Shown here: positions 14,046 through 23,973 of the stretch, one piece after another
How positions within the stretch are numbered: the first letter of the stretch is position 1
Layout of the letters: each line of letters starts with the position of its first letter
NCBI GenBank assembly: GCA_045577595.1
Contig: JAZNIR010000083.1
Span: forward strand, 1-28,377
Source of the DNA: Scatosoma sp045577595
Lineage (GTDB): Bacteria > Bacillota > Clostridia > Christensenellales > Borkfalkiaceae
DNA: 28,377 nucleotides
Direction of reading: 5' to 3'
The notes under the pieces: model-generated
Databases searched by the model: none
Seen by the model: only the letters and a program-made list of their open reading frames with translations
Told to the model about the DNA's origin: nothing
Position numbers and translations under genes: made by a program

Positions 14046-16088
14046 TTATGAATTGGTCGAGCAACCTTTTTTCAACGTTGGACGACCGTTTGTTTCCGTT
14101 TGGAAGTTGCTCATATCCCAAACGCCCGTATCGTACGTTTCCACGGCTTGTTGCACCGTTTTCACGTTCGGTCCCGTTGCGCCCGCTTGCAACGCAAGCA
14201 AATCTTTCCATTGCGGATCGTCCGTCTTGCACCAATAATTCCCGTTTACGCCCTTAAATTCCGCTTCGAGAACGCCGCGCCTAAAACTCTCCGTGCCAAG
14301 CACGAAATTATTGGCGTAATATCCGTCGAGGTCCTCATTGCCGTTAACGCCGGTAATACGATAAGAATTCGTTTCTCTGGTTACGTTCATTTTCACGACG
14401 CAATTTTCGATTTTTAGTCCACCTGCACCCCAGCTGACGAGCGCGCCGGAATACCATCCGTCATCCGCTTCGGATAACGCACTCGTATCCAAATCAAGAT
14501 AAACGTTTTTCACCGTGCCACCCGCAAGTTTCCCAACGAGCGACGCACTACGATAATAATATCCACCCGTCGTATTTTTCGTCAAGCCTCCGTTTACGAT
14601 CGTGCCCGTGCTTGTTACTGCCTGATCGAGTAAGGGAATGTCTTTCGGGTTTTGCAAGGTTAAGTTTTCCACCGAGAGATTGCAAATAGTGCCGCTTACC
14701 AAGCCAAAAATATGCGAATTGTTTGCATAATATTCATCTGCACTCGCATTCTTTTGCCATATCCCGTAAAAGAGAGCCGCATTTTTGATCGAATAGCCGT
14801 TTCCATTGAACGTACCCGAGAAAGCGACGGCGTTTTTCGGATTCCAACCACCCTCGGAAACGAACGTTGCAAACTGTTCGTCCGTCAAGCCCGTGCCCGT
14901 CTTGCCGAAATCCGCCCGATCGACAAAGCCGTAACCTGCGTCCGTTTTCGTAAGACGGTATTTCCACTGCACGCCGAGCGAACGGCTGCCAACTGATTCG
15001 CAGAACGGCACGATTGGCATAACCACGTCCCCTTGATAATCTATATCCGAAACGAGAATATAATCTTCTTGCATTGCTTGCGGTTGATTACGTCCCGCCA
15101 AGGAAAGCGCGTCCATATCTGCAACGCTTGCCACTGCGTGGCTCACGTTTACCACCGTACCTACTGTTTCACCTTTGGTTGTAATCGAGGCACGCATTTT
15201 TCCCTTGCCTGCCGCTTTTGCCGTAACGATAGACGTGCCGTCCGTTTGTTTGGCTACGGTGGCAATCGTTTCGTCCATAGAATTTATCTCGTATTCGTCC
15301 GCCGATAAGACGCGAGATTCTCCACTTATCGCGTTGACTTCCAACAAATTCAACGTTTTGCTTACGCAAAGCGTATTTGCCGATCCGCTCACCGTTTGTG
15401 GCGTTGCAAGTTCAATCGCCTGATTAGAAAAAGTGTAATACAGCGGCTCTACCACTGCAATTTCTTTCGTCGCGGAATAGGTTGTTCCCTGATAGGTATA
15501 TTCCGCAAAAATGCACGTACTTTCTGCTGTTTTTTTAGGCGTTACTAAACCACTTTCCGTGATAGAGAGCGTTTCTTCGTCTGCTACGCTCCACGAAACT
15601 GCAGGCTCGGCAATCAATTCGCCGTCTTTATAAATACATGCATACGCCTGCGCAGGCACGCCGACGAAAAGCTGTTCGGTCGTGAACATGATCACGAAAC
15701 CATCCAACACCACGGTTTCTTTTTTTACCGTAACGAAACACGCCGTCGATAAACCGTCCGCTTTTACGTGAATATACGTTTCACCCGTTTGCTTTGCGGT
15801 GATCGTGCCGTTTTCCACCGACGCGATTTTCGGCGCGTCGGAAACGTAGGTGAGAGAAGATATTTCCGTTTCCTCGTTCGATTCGTTGAATTTCTTTACT
15901 TCCAACGAAAACGTTTCCCCTACGCCAATCGTTACTTCATTGCTGTTCAGCGTAACGTAATATTCTTCTTTCGGCTCGCTTATAGGCGGGGTTGAAGAAG
16001 AGTTATCGCTTGTCGAACAGGCGAAAAAAGGAAGTGCCGTGCAAACGGACAAAATCGTCGAGAAAATAATTTTTAAGACTTTTTTCAT
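14046..16088 (-). CDS. Lipoprotein with Big_2 Ig-like domains and GLUG-like repeats
   Basis: This 680-residue lipoprotein has lipobox FFAC (Cys24). Residues 45-125 are a classic bacterial Ig-like domain of the Big_2 type (VTIGVGETFSLEV, then GTITAKQTGETYIHVKADG). Two more Ig-like domains follow to about 330. The C-terminal half has beta-helix-like GLUG features: FSGTFNGNGYSIKNAALF, IFGLVSGTICNLSVENLTL, ASLVGKLAGGTVKNVYLDL. These modules bind or space out surface structures; no enzyme motif is apparent. The start is coupled to the upstream gene: GAGGAGGTG TAA G ATG, so the ribosome site lies inside the last codons of that gene. It probably works with the shorter Ig-like lipoprotein before it. 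Confidence 0.75.
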   Translation of the reverse strand: MKKVLKIIFSTILSVCTALPFFACSTSDNSSSTPPISEPKEEYYVTLNSNEVTIGVGETFSLEVKKFNESNEETEISSLTYVSDAPKIASVENGTITAKQTGETYIHVKADGLSTACFVTVKKETVVLDGFVIMFTTEQLFVGVPAQAYACIYKDGELIAEPAVSWSVADEETLSITESGLVTPKKTAESTCIFAEYTYQGTTYSATKEIAVVEPLYYTFSNQAIELATPQTVSGSANTLCVSKTLNLLEVNAISGESRVLSADEYEINSMDETIATVAKQTDGTSIVTAKAAGKGKMRASITTKGETVGTVVNVSHAVASVADMDALSLAGRNQPQAMQEDYILVSDIDYQGDVVMPIVPFCESVGSRSLGVQWKYRLTKTDAGYGFVDRADFGKTGTGLTDEQFATFVSEGGWNPKNAVAFSGTFNGNGYSIKNAALFYGIWQKNASADEYYANNSHIFGLVSGTICNLSVENLTLQNPKDIPLLDQAVTSTGTIVNGGLTKNTTGGYYYRSASLVGKLAGGTVKNVYLDLDTSALSEADDGWYSGALVSWGAGGLKIENCVVKMNVTRETNSYRITGVNGNEDLDGYYANNFVLGTESFRRGVLEAEFKGVNGNYWCKTDDPQWKDLLALQAGATGPNVKTVQQAVETYDTGVWDMSNFQTETNGRPTLKKGCSTNS

Positions 16089-16089
16089 C

Positions 16090-16725
16090 TTACACCTCCT
16101 CGTATACGGATACGATCACGTCGATTTCGTATGTTTTGCCCTCGTAGGAACAAGAAACTTTCACAATCGCGTTTTCCACCGTCGATTCACCCGTGATTGT
16201 AGAGCCTACTATCAAAAGCGCCGCGTTTGACGACGAAACGTCAAACGACACTTCTTGCAACTCCGTCCTACCTACCAACGCAGGCGTTATCGTATACGCA
16301 TCGCCTTTTAGTAAATTCAAACGGTACTCCCCGTCCGTGCGAGGCTCGTTTTTCAAAGTAAGTTGTAGCAGCAGTTGTTCTTGCATCGTTACGGTTACTT
16401 TACAAACCAAAGTACGTTCGCCAACCATTGCGCGAACGGATGTAACCCCCGTTTTTAAACCAAGCAGTTCCCCATTCGTTACTTTGACGATATCCGAATT
16501 GAGAGATACCCATTCCACCGCTGCATTTTTCGTATTGTTCAACACTTGCAACTGAAAAGTTTGGTCTACGCCGATTTGTACGTCTAATTCGTTTAAAACG
16601 GGATTAAACGGCTCGGTTTGTTCGTTATCAGGCGTGGACGGGGACGTAGAATTATTACAAGCGGAAACGCAAGGAATTAAAAAACATAATAACGTTAAAC
16701 ATATTATTAAAAAGTTTTTACGCAT
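16090..16725 (-). CDS. Small Ig-like lipoprotein
   Basis: This 211-residue lipoprotein has lipobox VSAC (Cys23) and an acidic, Pro/Thr-rich linker. Two Ig-like domains follow: a Big_2-type one at about 45-115 (VQIGVDQTFQLQV, GELLGLKTGVTSVRAMVG) and another to the end (LNLLKGDAYTITPALVG, STITGESTVENAIVKVSCSY). It looks like a shortened relative of the N-terminal part of the next gene product. Its ATG overlaps the stop of the DUF4838 gene by 8 bases and GGAGGGG is its ribosome site, so expression is coupled. It is probably a surface spacer or binding protein; function unknown. Confidence 0.7.
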   Translation of the reverse strand: MRKNFLIICLTLLCFLIPCVSACNNSTSPSTPDNEQTEPFNPVLNELDVQIGVDQTFQLQVLNNTKNAAVEWVSLNSDIVKVTNGELLGLKTGVTSVRAMVGERTLVCKVTVTMQEQLLLQLTLKNEPRTDGEYRLNLLKGDAYTITPALVGRTELQEVSFDVSSSNAALLIVGSTITGESTVENAIVKVSCSYEGKTYEIDVIVSVYEEV

Positions 16726-18694
16726 ACGTTCCCCTCCACTGCGAAATGTACGAAGAAAGTGATTTCTCCATGTTTTCGTCCATATATACTAATCCCAATT
16801 TATTACAAATCTTTTCAAACAAATCGATAGCTGCCAACGAATAATCTTTGCCGTAATTCGTGCGATAGTAGTGCATTTGCATATACAAATTTTCCAAATA
16901 CGCCCCCGCAACTCGCCAATAATATTTGTCATACAACCCCGGATCGCTTTCTTTCAACGGTTCGATTGCCGCAAACGCTTTTTCCATGATTTGACGAATA
17001 CTTTCCACATACCCAAACGACCAATATTTCGAACCGTCGAGCGTTATGGCATGATCGCCCGTAAGGGATTTTTCCGTATGTAAATATTCGTAATACGTCG
17101 TCATTGCCTCAAACATCTGCTGGATATACGGTGCGGCTACGCCGTAATAACCGTTGATAAATTCCTTTGCAAGCGTTTGATAATCCAAAGATATATTCCA
17201 CATCAAATTGGATTCGACGTACGAACGGAGTTCAAAAAGCCCCGCGGAAACAATGTTGTTTGAGGATTGATTATATACTCGTTTTACGCCTTCTTTGGAA
17301 TATACGCGAAGATCATGCAACGCCGTATCCCAATTTTTATGATTGATTACAAGCCAGCGGAAATTTGTGTTATAAGTCCACGTGCTTATATTATCCGTCA
17401 AGGATTTCCAACCTTGCAAATAATCATAAAACACTTGGTTTGCTACGCTATCAATCGTTTCACTGACGTTGCTACCAAGCGGCGCAAACTGTACGACTAC
17501 GTTGTCGTCAGGTATCACCTCGTCGCAGTCGGGTACGTACGTACCGTCCACTTGTTTTACGGGTGGCTCTTTCGTATCCAAATACGCAAACATTTCAAAC
17601 TGTATAACCCTGTCAGGTTCGCTTTGCTGAATGATTTCGGTAACTCCACGCGCGACTTTATTCGTAAACATTACCATCAAACCTGCGTTGTTCGTGTTGT
17701 ATTTCTCTTTCGCGGCATCGCAATTGTCGCAATCGCACATCTTATCAGAGTCTTGTTGCCCAAGATGCACAAAATTGGTTTGCGGATTCGCTTTGAAATC
17801 CTCCACAAGCACACGGATGAATTCTTCCGTCATTTCTTCGTTCGTTAAACAAAGTTGCCCGTACAGACGTGCATTCGCATCATCATAAGAGTGGCCTGGT
17901 TGCCAATAATACCAATCCTCGTGCAACGGCGCGTATTTTGTCGGAGGTAACACTTCAAAGTGGCTGTGTCCGCTATAATCCAAACGCGATTCCTCGTATA
18001 TTTCCAAACGTAAATATCGTAACCAAGTAGACGATTTTCTTAATTTTGCAAAGCTTAAACGCCGTGAATCGAATTCGGGAATTTCCGTCACGTCAAAATC
18101 GTATAAGGGCAATGTATTCAAAACGTTGAATTGCACCTCGTCCGCTGCGTACGCTTTCCAACCGATCGTTTGTTTCAAAAACTCTTGTGCGCCATAATAC
18201 GTGCCTTGTCGGAGAGTGTTTCTTGCTCCCGAAATATATACGTCGTCCGATTTCGTTACAATCTTAAACCCCGACGAGCCGTATTCTTCCGCACCAACGG
18301 AAATACCGCTTTTGCGCATAAGCGAAGTGTCGCCAATCGAAATATATTTGCCGCTTGATGCATCCGATACTTCATTACTGTAAACGACGGGAAAAACGAC
18401 GTTTAAAGATTGGAGCATAAATTCGTTGATCAACGAAGCCGCCTCAATTTCGTATTCGGTAGGTTCGTTGGGCAAAAGCAATTTATAATCGGTTTGACCG
18501 TTTTTCACCATATAAAAACGAGTAGGCTTTACGCTTGCAGTATGCGTGCCATGTTGTTCCACCAAGACTTCCGACGAGGTATTATCATCACCCGCGGCAG
18601 AAGCGCCTTTATTTTCACAGCCGAAAGCCGAAAAACACAGAAACGCGCTTAAACAAATCGTAAAGAGCTTTTTTAATACGTTCTTTTTTGCCAT
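16718..18694 (-). CDS. DUF4838-domain lipoprotein
   Basis: This 658-residue protein has a lipobox ending AFGC (Cys26). Residues 55-210 resemble the helper domain found in front of alpha-glucuronidases and GH20 enzymes (YISIGDTSL, GFKIVTKSDDVYISGA, GTYYGAQEFL). Residues 215 onward match DUF4838, a TIM-barrel-like domain of glycan loci, including the Cys cluster MCDCDNCDAAKEKY and VVVQFAPLG. The C-terminal third is helical. Proteins of this type are probably glycoside hydrolases or glycan binders, but no activity is established to my knowledge. AGGAGGTGAG precedes the ATG. It sits between the giant lectin-like protein and the Ig-like lipoproteins. Confidence 0.85.
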   Translation of the reverse strand: MAKKNVLKKLFTICLSAFLCFSAFGCENKGASAAGDDNTSSEVLVEQHGTHTASVKPTRFYMVKNGQTDYKLLLPNEPTEYEIEAASLINEFMLQSLNVVFPVVYSNEVSDASSGKYISIGDTSLMRKSGISVGAEEYGSSGFKIVTKSDDVYISGARNTLRQGTYYGAQEFLKQTIGWKAYAADEVQFNVLNTLPLYDFDVTEIPEFDSRRLSFAKLRKSSTWLRYLRLEIYEESRLDYSGHSHFEVLPPTKYAPLHEDWYYWQPGHSYDDANARLYGQLCLTNEEMTEEFIRVLVEDFKANPQTNFVHLGQQDSDKMCDCDNCDAAKEKYNTNNAGLMVMFTNKVARGVTEIIQQSEPDRVIQFEMFAYLDTKEPPVKQVDGTYVPDCDEVIPDDNVVVQFAPLGSNVSETIDSVANQVFYDYLQGWKSLTDNISTWTYNTNFRWLVINHKNWDTALHDLRVYSKEGVKRVYNQSSNNIVSAGLFELRSYVESNLMWNISLDYQTLAKEFINGYYGVAAPYIQQMFEAMTTYYEYLHTEKSLTGDHAITLDGSKYWSFGYVESIRQIMEKAFAAIEPLKESDPGLYDKYYWRVAGAYLENLYMQMHYYRTNYGKDYSLAAIDLFEKICNKLGLVYMDENMEKSLSSYISQWRGTYA

Positions 18695-18710
18695 TTTCTC
18701 ACCTCCTATT

Positions 18711-21700
18711 TTATCTACACGTTACGGAATATTCCAACAGCGTATAATTGCCGTATGTGTCTAGCGCATAATAACGGATTACGTATACGCCCTTTTCCGT
18801 TGCTACGAATTTGCCGTTCTCGACCATATAATACCGACCGGACGGAGCGATATAAATTGCATAGCTTAAATTTGCATCATTGATTTCCATAAACCCTACG
18901 GTTGCCGTCGGCAAGGACACGGTTGCACCATACGAAATTTGTTTGGGCACGTCGCCACTTAACGTAATCGTAGGCTCGACACGGTTTATCGCAGTAACTA
19001 CGTATTCACGCGTGCCTTGCGTCCCTCGACTATCTTTTGCCGTATATACGATTCTGTAATCCCCCATATCCGACAAAATGATTTCGTAAGAAATCCACGC
19101 CGATACATTGTTTAATTCATTACCCAATACGTCTTTTACAATCGTCGTAACGCCGTCTTTCGTCATCGTTACCGTAACTGTGAAATCGTCGTCATAGATG
19201 CTACTCAACACGTCGCTTACCGTCGCCGCAGGAACGGTTAATCTCGTACCCGTAGTGTACACGCCGCTCAACTCATTGGAAACGATGATCGTAGGCTCGC
19301 CACTATCAGTCGATTCATTGTTGGAAAACGACTGATTACCGATGGAATACAAACGGATATTCGTCGTCCCCTCCGCGTTTCGGTCCATTGCAAAAGATAC
19401 GTATACTTCACCACCAAAACCCACAAAAGCATCGCCGTTCAAATAGGCAATCGGCGTACCGAGCTTGGTTGACGTCGTACCGTCATAGAATGTGTTCGTA
19501 CCCGTACCGAATTTAAAGCTAATTCCATCAAACGAAGTACCCGTCAACGAACCGGACATCGCTACCGCATTCATATAATCGTCGTTGATCGCAAATTTAA
19601 GAGTTCCGTTTTCCATAAACATCGTCAACTTTAACTGACGGTGGATATTGGTGGAATCCGTCAAATATACGTTCAACGCCTGCACGTTCGTGGCTATCGC
19701 CTCCAAATTTGAACTTCTTTCAAAATCCACGTCAAACAAAAATTCTATATCCGCCACGGAGATCGCCTGCGCGAACCGAATCGAATGATCGTCGGAAATC
19801 GTGCTTAAAAGTAAATAATTGGTTTTTGCGACAACACTGTCACCTTCGTCACATACAAAATATCTTTCTGGCAAAAAGCGCGTGGTTTTAATCGGTCTAC
19901 CGGGCAACGTTTTTTCTTTATACACCGTCTTTACAGGAATTTCGTATTCACGTAAAACGATATCGCCGCTTTGATAACGTAAACTTACCGTTTCTACCGC
20001 CTCGGATGCATTCTCCGTCTCTACGACCTTTTCCAACGCATAGGTGTCTTTGGTGTATTTTTCACCATTGATATATACGTCTGCCTTTTGCGCGGTTACG
20101 TTTTCGCTGTTATAAATCTTATAATACAAGTCGTGAATTTTGTATTCGTTGCCTCTCACAAACCCTATGTAATAAGGAATATCCGACACGATCACTACGT
20201 CGGAAGAATATTCCATTTCCGTTTCGTAAGAAAGCGGAATTTTTCTGCCGATCTCGTCTATGATTTCATAATCGATACGATAAACGCCTTGTTTCTCCAC
20301 AAGTAGCATGTCTTCTTCTACTGCAATTTCTTCTAAATCGGAACCATTGATACGGTAGACTTTGCGCGTAATTGCAACGTCGCCAAAAGCGTTTTCCACG
20401 TAAATATTTTCTTTACCAAACAGAGCAAGCGCTTGCCCGACGACGCCTGATTTATATTCTTCGGGGACTTCGCCATCAATCCATACGGCGCGCCAATCTA
20501 CAACGCTTTCATCAACGTCCACCGTCAATCTTTCCGTGGCGACATTGCCAAAACAATCAATCGCTTGATATACGATATAATATGTTCCGACGCGAGGCGT
20601 GGCAAAACGACCGTTATTTATTGAAACGTCATACAATCTGCCGCCGTTTTCATAATATACTTTATTCGTAATTTGCGCAATTTCTTTGCCCGTATAATCA
20701 AACGCACGAGCGGTGGGCACTGCAAGAGAATATCCTTTGACCCCTGTCAACGAATCGTCGCCGTCTATTTCGATCGTCGGCAACTCACGATTTAATACCA
20801 CTTTATCCGTAAGCGTTGTTCCGTTGAGCTTGTAAACGACTACACTGGACGAAATTGCCGAAACGCCCGTAACCTCAAAACTCAAATACACTTGGTTAGA
20901 TGTAAAGCCGTCCCATATTGCGCCGCCCGTATATTTGGGATCGTCAAAATCGTTGATTATATGATTTTGATAATCATATCTTGCCAGCGATAAAAGTTGT
21001 TTGTTTTCGGAATCGTAATACAGCGCTATTTTCGTATCCGCGGTTTTCTCCGTTTCCACCAACATACCCTTAAACGAATGTAAAGTAATGAAACCGTAGT
21101 TTGTCATCCAACGCTTATCCGAATCGTTATTCCAACCCGAAAGCTCCTGACCAGTTGCAGCCGCACGGATATACGACCATTTTTTGGAATTTTCACTTTT
21201 TACAACGATTGTGATTTTATTTTCAGGATTAGCCGCATCAGTTATGTATAAATTGATACCGTTTGCCGATTCAATCCCATACGCCGAAGGATCAACCGAA
21301 AATTCTATTAAAGGTTTTGCCCTATCGGAAAGCGTAACTTTGTCGTTTTTTAACTGCGTTTGCCCAACGTAGGTTGAAAGATCGATCGGTTGGGTGTATT
21401 CCACCAACGTTCCCGATTGAGTCGTCGTTACAACCACTCCTTCTCTAGCCGTAAATATGCTTTTGCCATATTCGACGGTAACGCTGTTTGAAGTCGAGGC
21501 GAAAGATTGAATGCCCGCTGTATATACGTCAAAAGAACGTTCAAAGGCAACCGTTCGTCCGTCGAGCGTTTTTTCCGCCATTATTATGTAACGCCCCACT
21601 TCGTCAACGATAAATTTATCATTAGCCAAACGTTTTCCGCTAGGATAAATGACCATAAAATCGTAATCGGTTTCTTGCCCGTTCATTTTAAAGACGAACG

Positions 21701-23066
21701 AAGAACAATCGACAAAGGAATTGAGCAAATAATATTTATCCAAGCTGTCGGTGATAAACGCATTATTCCCGTCCGTGACGTTAACGGTGTAATCGCCCGT
21801 TTCACCACCTAAATCATATTGGAATACATATTCGCCAACAGCAGAAAACGTATACGCGAAACCGCCGTAAACGTCGCTGTATGCGCGCAATGCAATTCCG
21901 TTTTTAAAAATAGTAAGCGTGCCCCTTTCCGTACCGTAACGTCTCAATCCACCGTATATAACGGAATTAGGTACGACGACGCGACTTCCGACGACGTACT
22001 CGTCTTGCAAATCCCATTCCAATTCCGTTTCATAAACGGGCATTTTCTCGTGAACGGTGAACGCGTAACTCTTTTGTGAAACAATTCCCGCATTATTTTC
22101 CGTTTCATATTCGATTACATAATCTCCCGCAACGTTTGGCGTAAACGTTTTCGAGTTCGACTGTATTAAAGTACCCTCGTAATAAATACGATTGCGAATA
22201 TCCGCAGAAGAAATCATTCCGTCCGCCACGTCGTAAGCGTATGCTTCGGGCAAGGTATATTTCACGCCAACAACGGCGTCGTATTCTACGTCCGCAAAAA
22301 GCACGGGCGTTGAGTCATTTAAAAACAAACCGTTCAAAGCTGTATCATTTACTGAATATAACAACACCGAGCCGTTTTCGTCTAAATATTCGGTTATTCC
22401 AAACGATACGTTATAGGATTTAAACGGAGAAAGAACTTCTCCCACGTTTCTCCCGTCATTGACCTTTTCCGACATAGACCAAACGAGCGATTGTTCGCTT
22501 TCCGCGCTACCGACGTATACGGACATCGTATGCGGATCAAAACGAACGCGGATCTTATCCGCCGAAAATTGCGTATAATCTCCCGTACTGTTTCCAAGTT
22601 GCGTAAGTCCGCCTTGCGTACCCAATTTATAATAATATATCCCCGCCGTAACGCCGTTGAATTCAACGTATGCGTTCGTTGTTTCTCCATGCTCGATCAC
22701 AAGCGTCCATTCATCCGAAGAATGTTCGTCGGTAAAGAGAACTTCCAAACGCTGCGCGGAATATTTACCGTTTTCCGTTTTTAAAGGCAAATAATCAAAG
22801 GTAAATTCCCCGCAAACGGAATCACGCAATTCAATAAATTCTTTTTCATTATTGGACGTAATGCAAAGTCCGCGTTCCAAATATAAAGCGTCGGGATCAA
22901 CGTACATAGGGTTTATTTGCACGTCTGCGGGCAAAAATAAATCGCAAACGGAAGCATGCCCTGTATTCGCCACAACCTTTTGCGTGGGAATAGCTATACC
23001 AATACAAGCACAAGTAACCATGGTAGCGCAACAGGCAATGACTGCTTTGTTACGTATTTTGATCAT
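18711..23066 (-). CDS. Giant secreted protein of lectin-like and Ig-like modules
   Basis: This 1451-residue protein has an N-terminal signal peptide (residues 1-34). It appears to consist of lectin-like beta-sandwich modules at about 85-245, 555-750 and 1065-1250, separated by Ig-like modules at about 250-340, 345-432, 433-517, 760-852, 855-952, 953-1047, 1256-1362 and 1363-1450. The Ig modules share the pattern of a Gly-Val-Pro start (GVKYTLPEAYAYDV, GYSLAVPTARAFDY, GTRLTVPAATVSDV, GATVSLPTATVGF) and an end such as GTYYIVYQAIDCFGN or GVYVIRYYALDTYGN. No anchor, hydrolase motif or membrane tail is seen. The gene overlaps the permease stop by 4 bases (ATGA), with GGAAGGAGG as ribosome site, so it is expressed with the transporter and probably captures glycan. 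Confidence 0.8.
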   Translation of the reverse strand: MIKIRNKAVIACCATMVTCACIGIAIPTQKVVANTGHASVCDLFLPADVQINPMYVDPDALYLERGLCITSNNEKEFIELRDSVCGEFTFDYLPLKTENGKYSAQRLEVLFTDEHSSDEWTLVIEHGETTNAYVEFNGVTAGIYYYKLGTQGGLTQLGNSTGDYTQFSADKIRVRFDPHTMSVYVGSAESEQSLVWSMSEKVNDGRNVGEVLSPFKSYNVSFGITEYLDENGSVLLYSVNDTALNGLFLNDSTPVLFADVEYDAVVGVKYTLPEAYAYDVADGMISSADIRNRIYYEGTLIQSNSKTFTPNVAGDYVIEYETENNAGIVSQKSYAFTVHEKMPVYETELEWDLQDEYVVGSRVVVPNSVIYGGLRRYGTERGTLTIFKNGIALRAYSDVYGGFAYTFSAVGEYVFQYDLGGETGDYTVNVTDGNNAFITDSLDKYYLLNSFVDCSSFVFKMNGQETDYDFMVIYPSGKRLANDKFIVDEVGRYIIMAEKTLDGRTVAFERSFDVYTAGIQSFASTSNSVTVEYGKSIFTAREGVVVTTTQSGTLVEYTQPIDLSTYVGQTQLKNDKVTLSDRAKPLIEFSVDPSAYGIESANGINLYITDAANPENKITIVVKSENSKKWSYIRAAATGQELSGWNNDSDKRWMTNYGFITLHSFKGMLVETEKTADTKIALYYDSENKQLLSLARYDYQNHIINDFDDPKYTGGAIWDGFTSNQVYLSFEVTGVSAISSSVVVYKLNGTTLTDKVVLNRELPTIEIDGDDSLTGVKGYSLAVPTARAFDYTGKEIAQITNKVYYENGGRLYDVSINNGRFATPRVGTYYIVYQAIDCFGNVATERLTVDVDESVVDWRAVWIDGEVPEEYKSGVVGQALALFGKENIYVENAFGDVAITRKVYRINGSDLEEIAVEEDMLLVEKQGVYRIDYEIIDEIGRKIPLSYETEMEYSSDVVIVSDIPYYIGFVRGNEYKIHDLYYKIYNSENVTAQKADVYINGEKYTKDTYALEKVVETENASEAVETVSLRYQSGDIVLREYEIPVKTVYKEKTLPGRPIKTTRFLPERYFVCDEGDSVVAKTNYLLLSTISDDHSIRFAQAISVADIEFLFDVDFERSSNLEAIATNVQALNVYLTDSTNIHRQLKLTMFMENGTLKFAINDDYMNAVAMSGSLTGTSFDGISFKFGTGTNTFYDGTTSTKLGTPIAYLNGDAFVGFGGEVYVSFAMDRNAEGTTNIRLYSIGNQSFSNNESTDSGEPTIIVSNELSGVYTTGTRLTVPAATVSDVLSSIYDDDFTVTVTMTKDGVTTIVKDVLGNELNNVSAWISYEIILSDMGDYRIVYTAKDSRGTQGTREYVVTAINRVEPTITLSGDVPKQISYGATVSLPTATVGFMEINDANLSYAIYIAPSGRYYMVENGKFVATEKGVYVIRYYALDTYGNYTLLEYSVTCR

Positions 23067-23965
23067 CCTTTTAATCCTCCTTCCGTCAAGCCGCCCATCA
23101 TTTTATCTTTCAAAATTAAGAATACCAATAAAATCGGCAATAACAAAATCATAAACCCTGCCACTTTGTACGTAATGAACGCATAATGGGGATTTGTATC
23201 CCTGTTGAATGCAAACAAACCGTATGCCGCAGTCGGGTGCGTCGGCAAATAAATCATCGGCGTTTGGTAATCATTCCAAAACTCTATGAATTTCATCATA
23301 AACAACGTCATGATCGTCGTTTTCACGAGCGGGAACGAAATCAAGACCATAATATGGAAATGGGACGCGCCGTCAATCAGCGCAGCCTCTTTATATCCGT
23401 CGTCCAAAGATTTAAACGCCGCTTGGAAAATCAAGAATCCTACGCCGCCGACAAAATTCAGTTTCATAAAGAATACGCCGTGCCATTTATCCATTAAGTT
23501 TAAGGAGTTCGTGATTCGAATAGATGCAGGCATAGCCCCAACGATCGGCACGAGTAACGCAAAATAAAAGATAGCATTGATAATCTTATTAAAGCCAAAT
23601 TTATGTTTTACGGTAACGTACGCCATTACGCAAGACGTCAAAACCGAAACGACTGCCGAACCCGTAGCGTACATAATCGAATTGAAAAGCATTTCCGCAA
23701 GGCCTACTTCGCCACCGCCGGCTGCGGTCGGTAACTTATAGCTAATAACACTGAAAGCATCCAAATAATTCTGAAACGAAAATTTCCCAGGCCAAGATGC
23801 AGCAGACGAACCGCCTAAAATGAAATCGTCTAGTTCATGCAACGATTTAATAAGGCCCCAACACAATAAAGCAATTAATATAAGGGTATACACGCACAAC
23901 AAGGTGAAAAAGATAGCCATGTATGCGTTAAATTTTAATTTTTTCTTTGTCATTTTCTTTTTCAT
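23063..23965 (-). CDS. CUT1 carbohydrate ABC transporter permease, MalG type
   Basis: One of the two membrane subunits of a sugar importer, 300 residues with about six helices. The cytoplasmic EAA loop that contacts the ATPase is visible as EAALIDGASHFHIMVLISFP, followed by VKTTIMTLFMMKFIEFWNDYQTP. I chose the ATG at 23965 because GAGGTGG lies before it and the protein then begins MKKKMTKKKLKFNAY. The longer frame from 24013 would overlap the upstream gene by 40 bases. It lies 8 bases after the other permease. No ATPase gene is in the window, so a shared MsmX-type ATPase is likely used. Confidence 0.92.
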   Translation of the reverse strand: MKKKMTKKKLKFNAYMAIFFTLLCVYTLILIALLCWGLIKSLHELDDFILGGSSAASWPGKFSFQNYLDAFSVISYKLPTAAGGGEVGLAEMLFNSIMYATGSAVVSVLTSCVMAYVTVKHKFGFNKIINAIFYFALLVPIVGAMPASIRITNSLNLMDKWHGVFFMKLNFVGGVGFLIFQAAFKSLDDGYKEAALIDGASHFHIMVLISFPLVKTTIMTLFMMKFIEFWNDYQTPMIYLPTHPTAAYGLFAFNRDTNPHYAFITYKVAGFMILLLPILLVFLILKDKMMGGLTEGGLKG

Positions 23966-23973
23966 AATCCACC

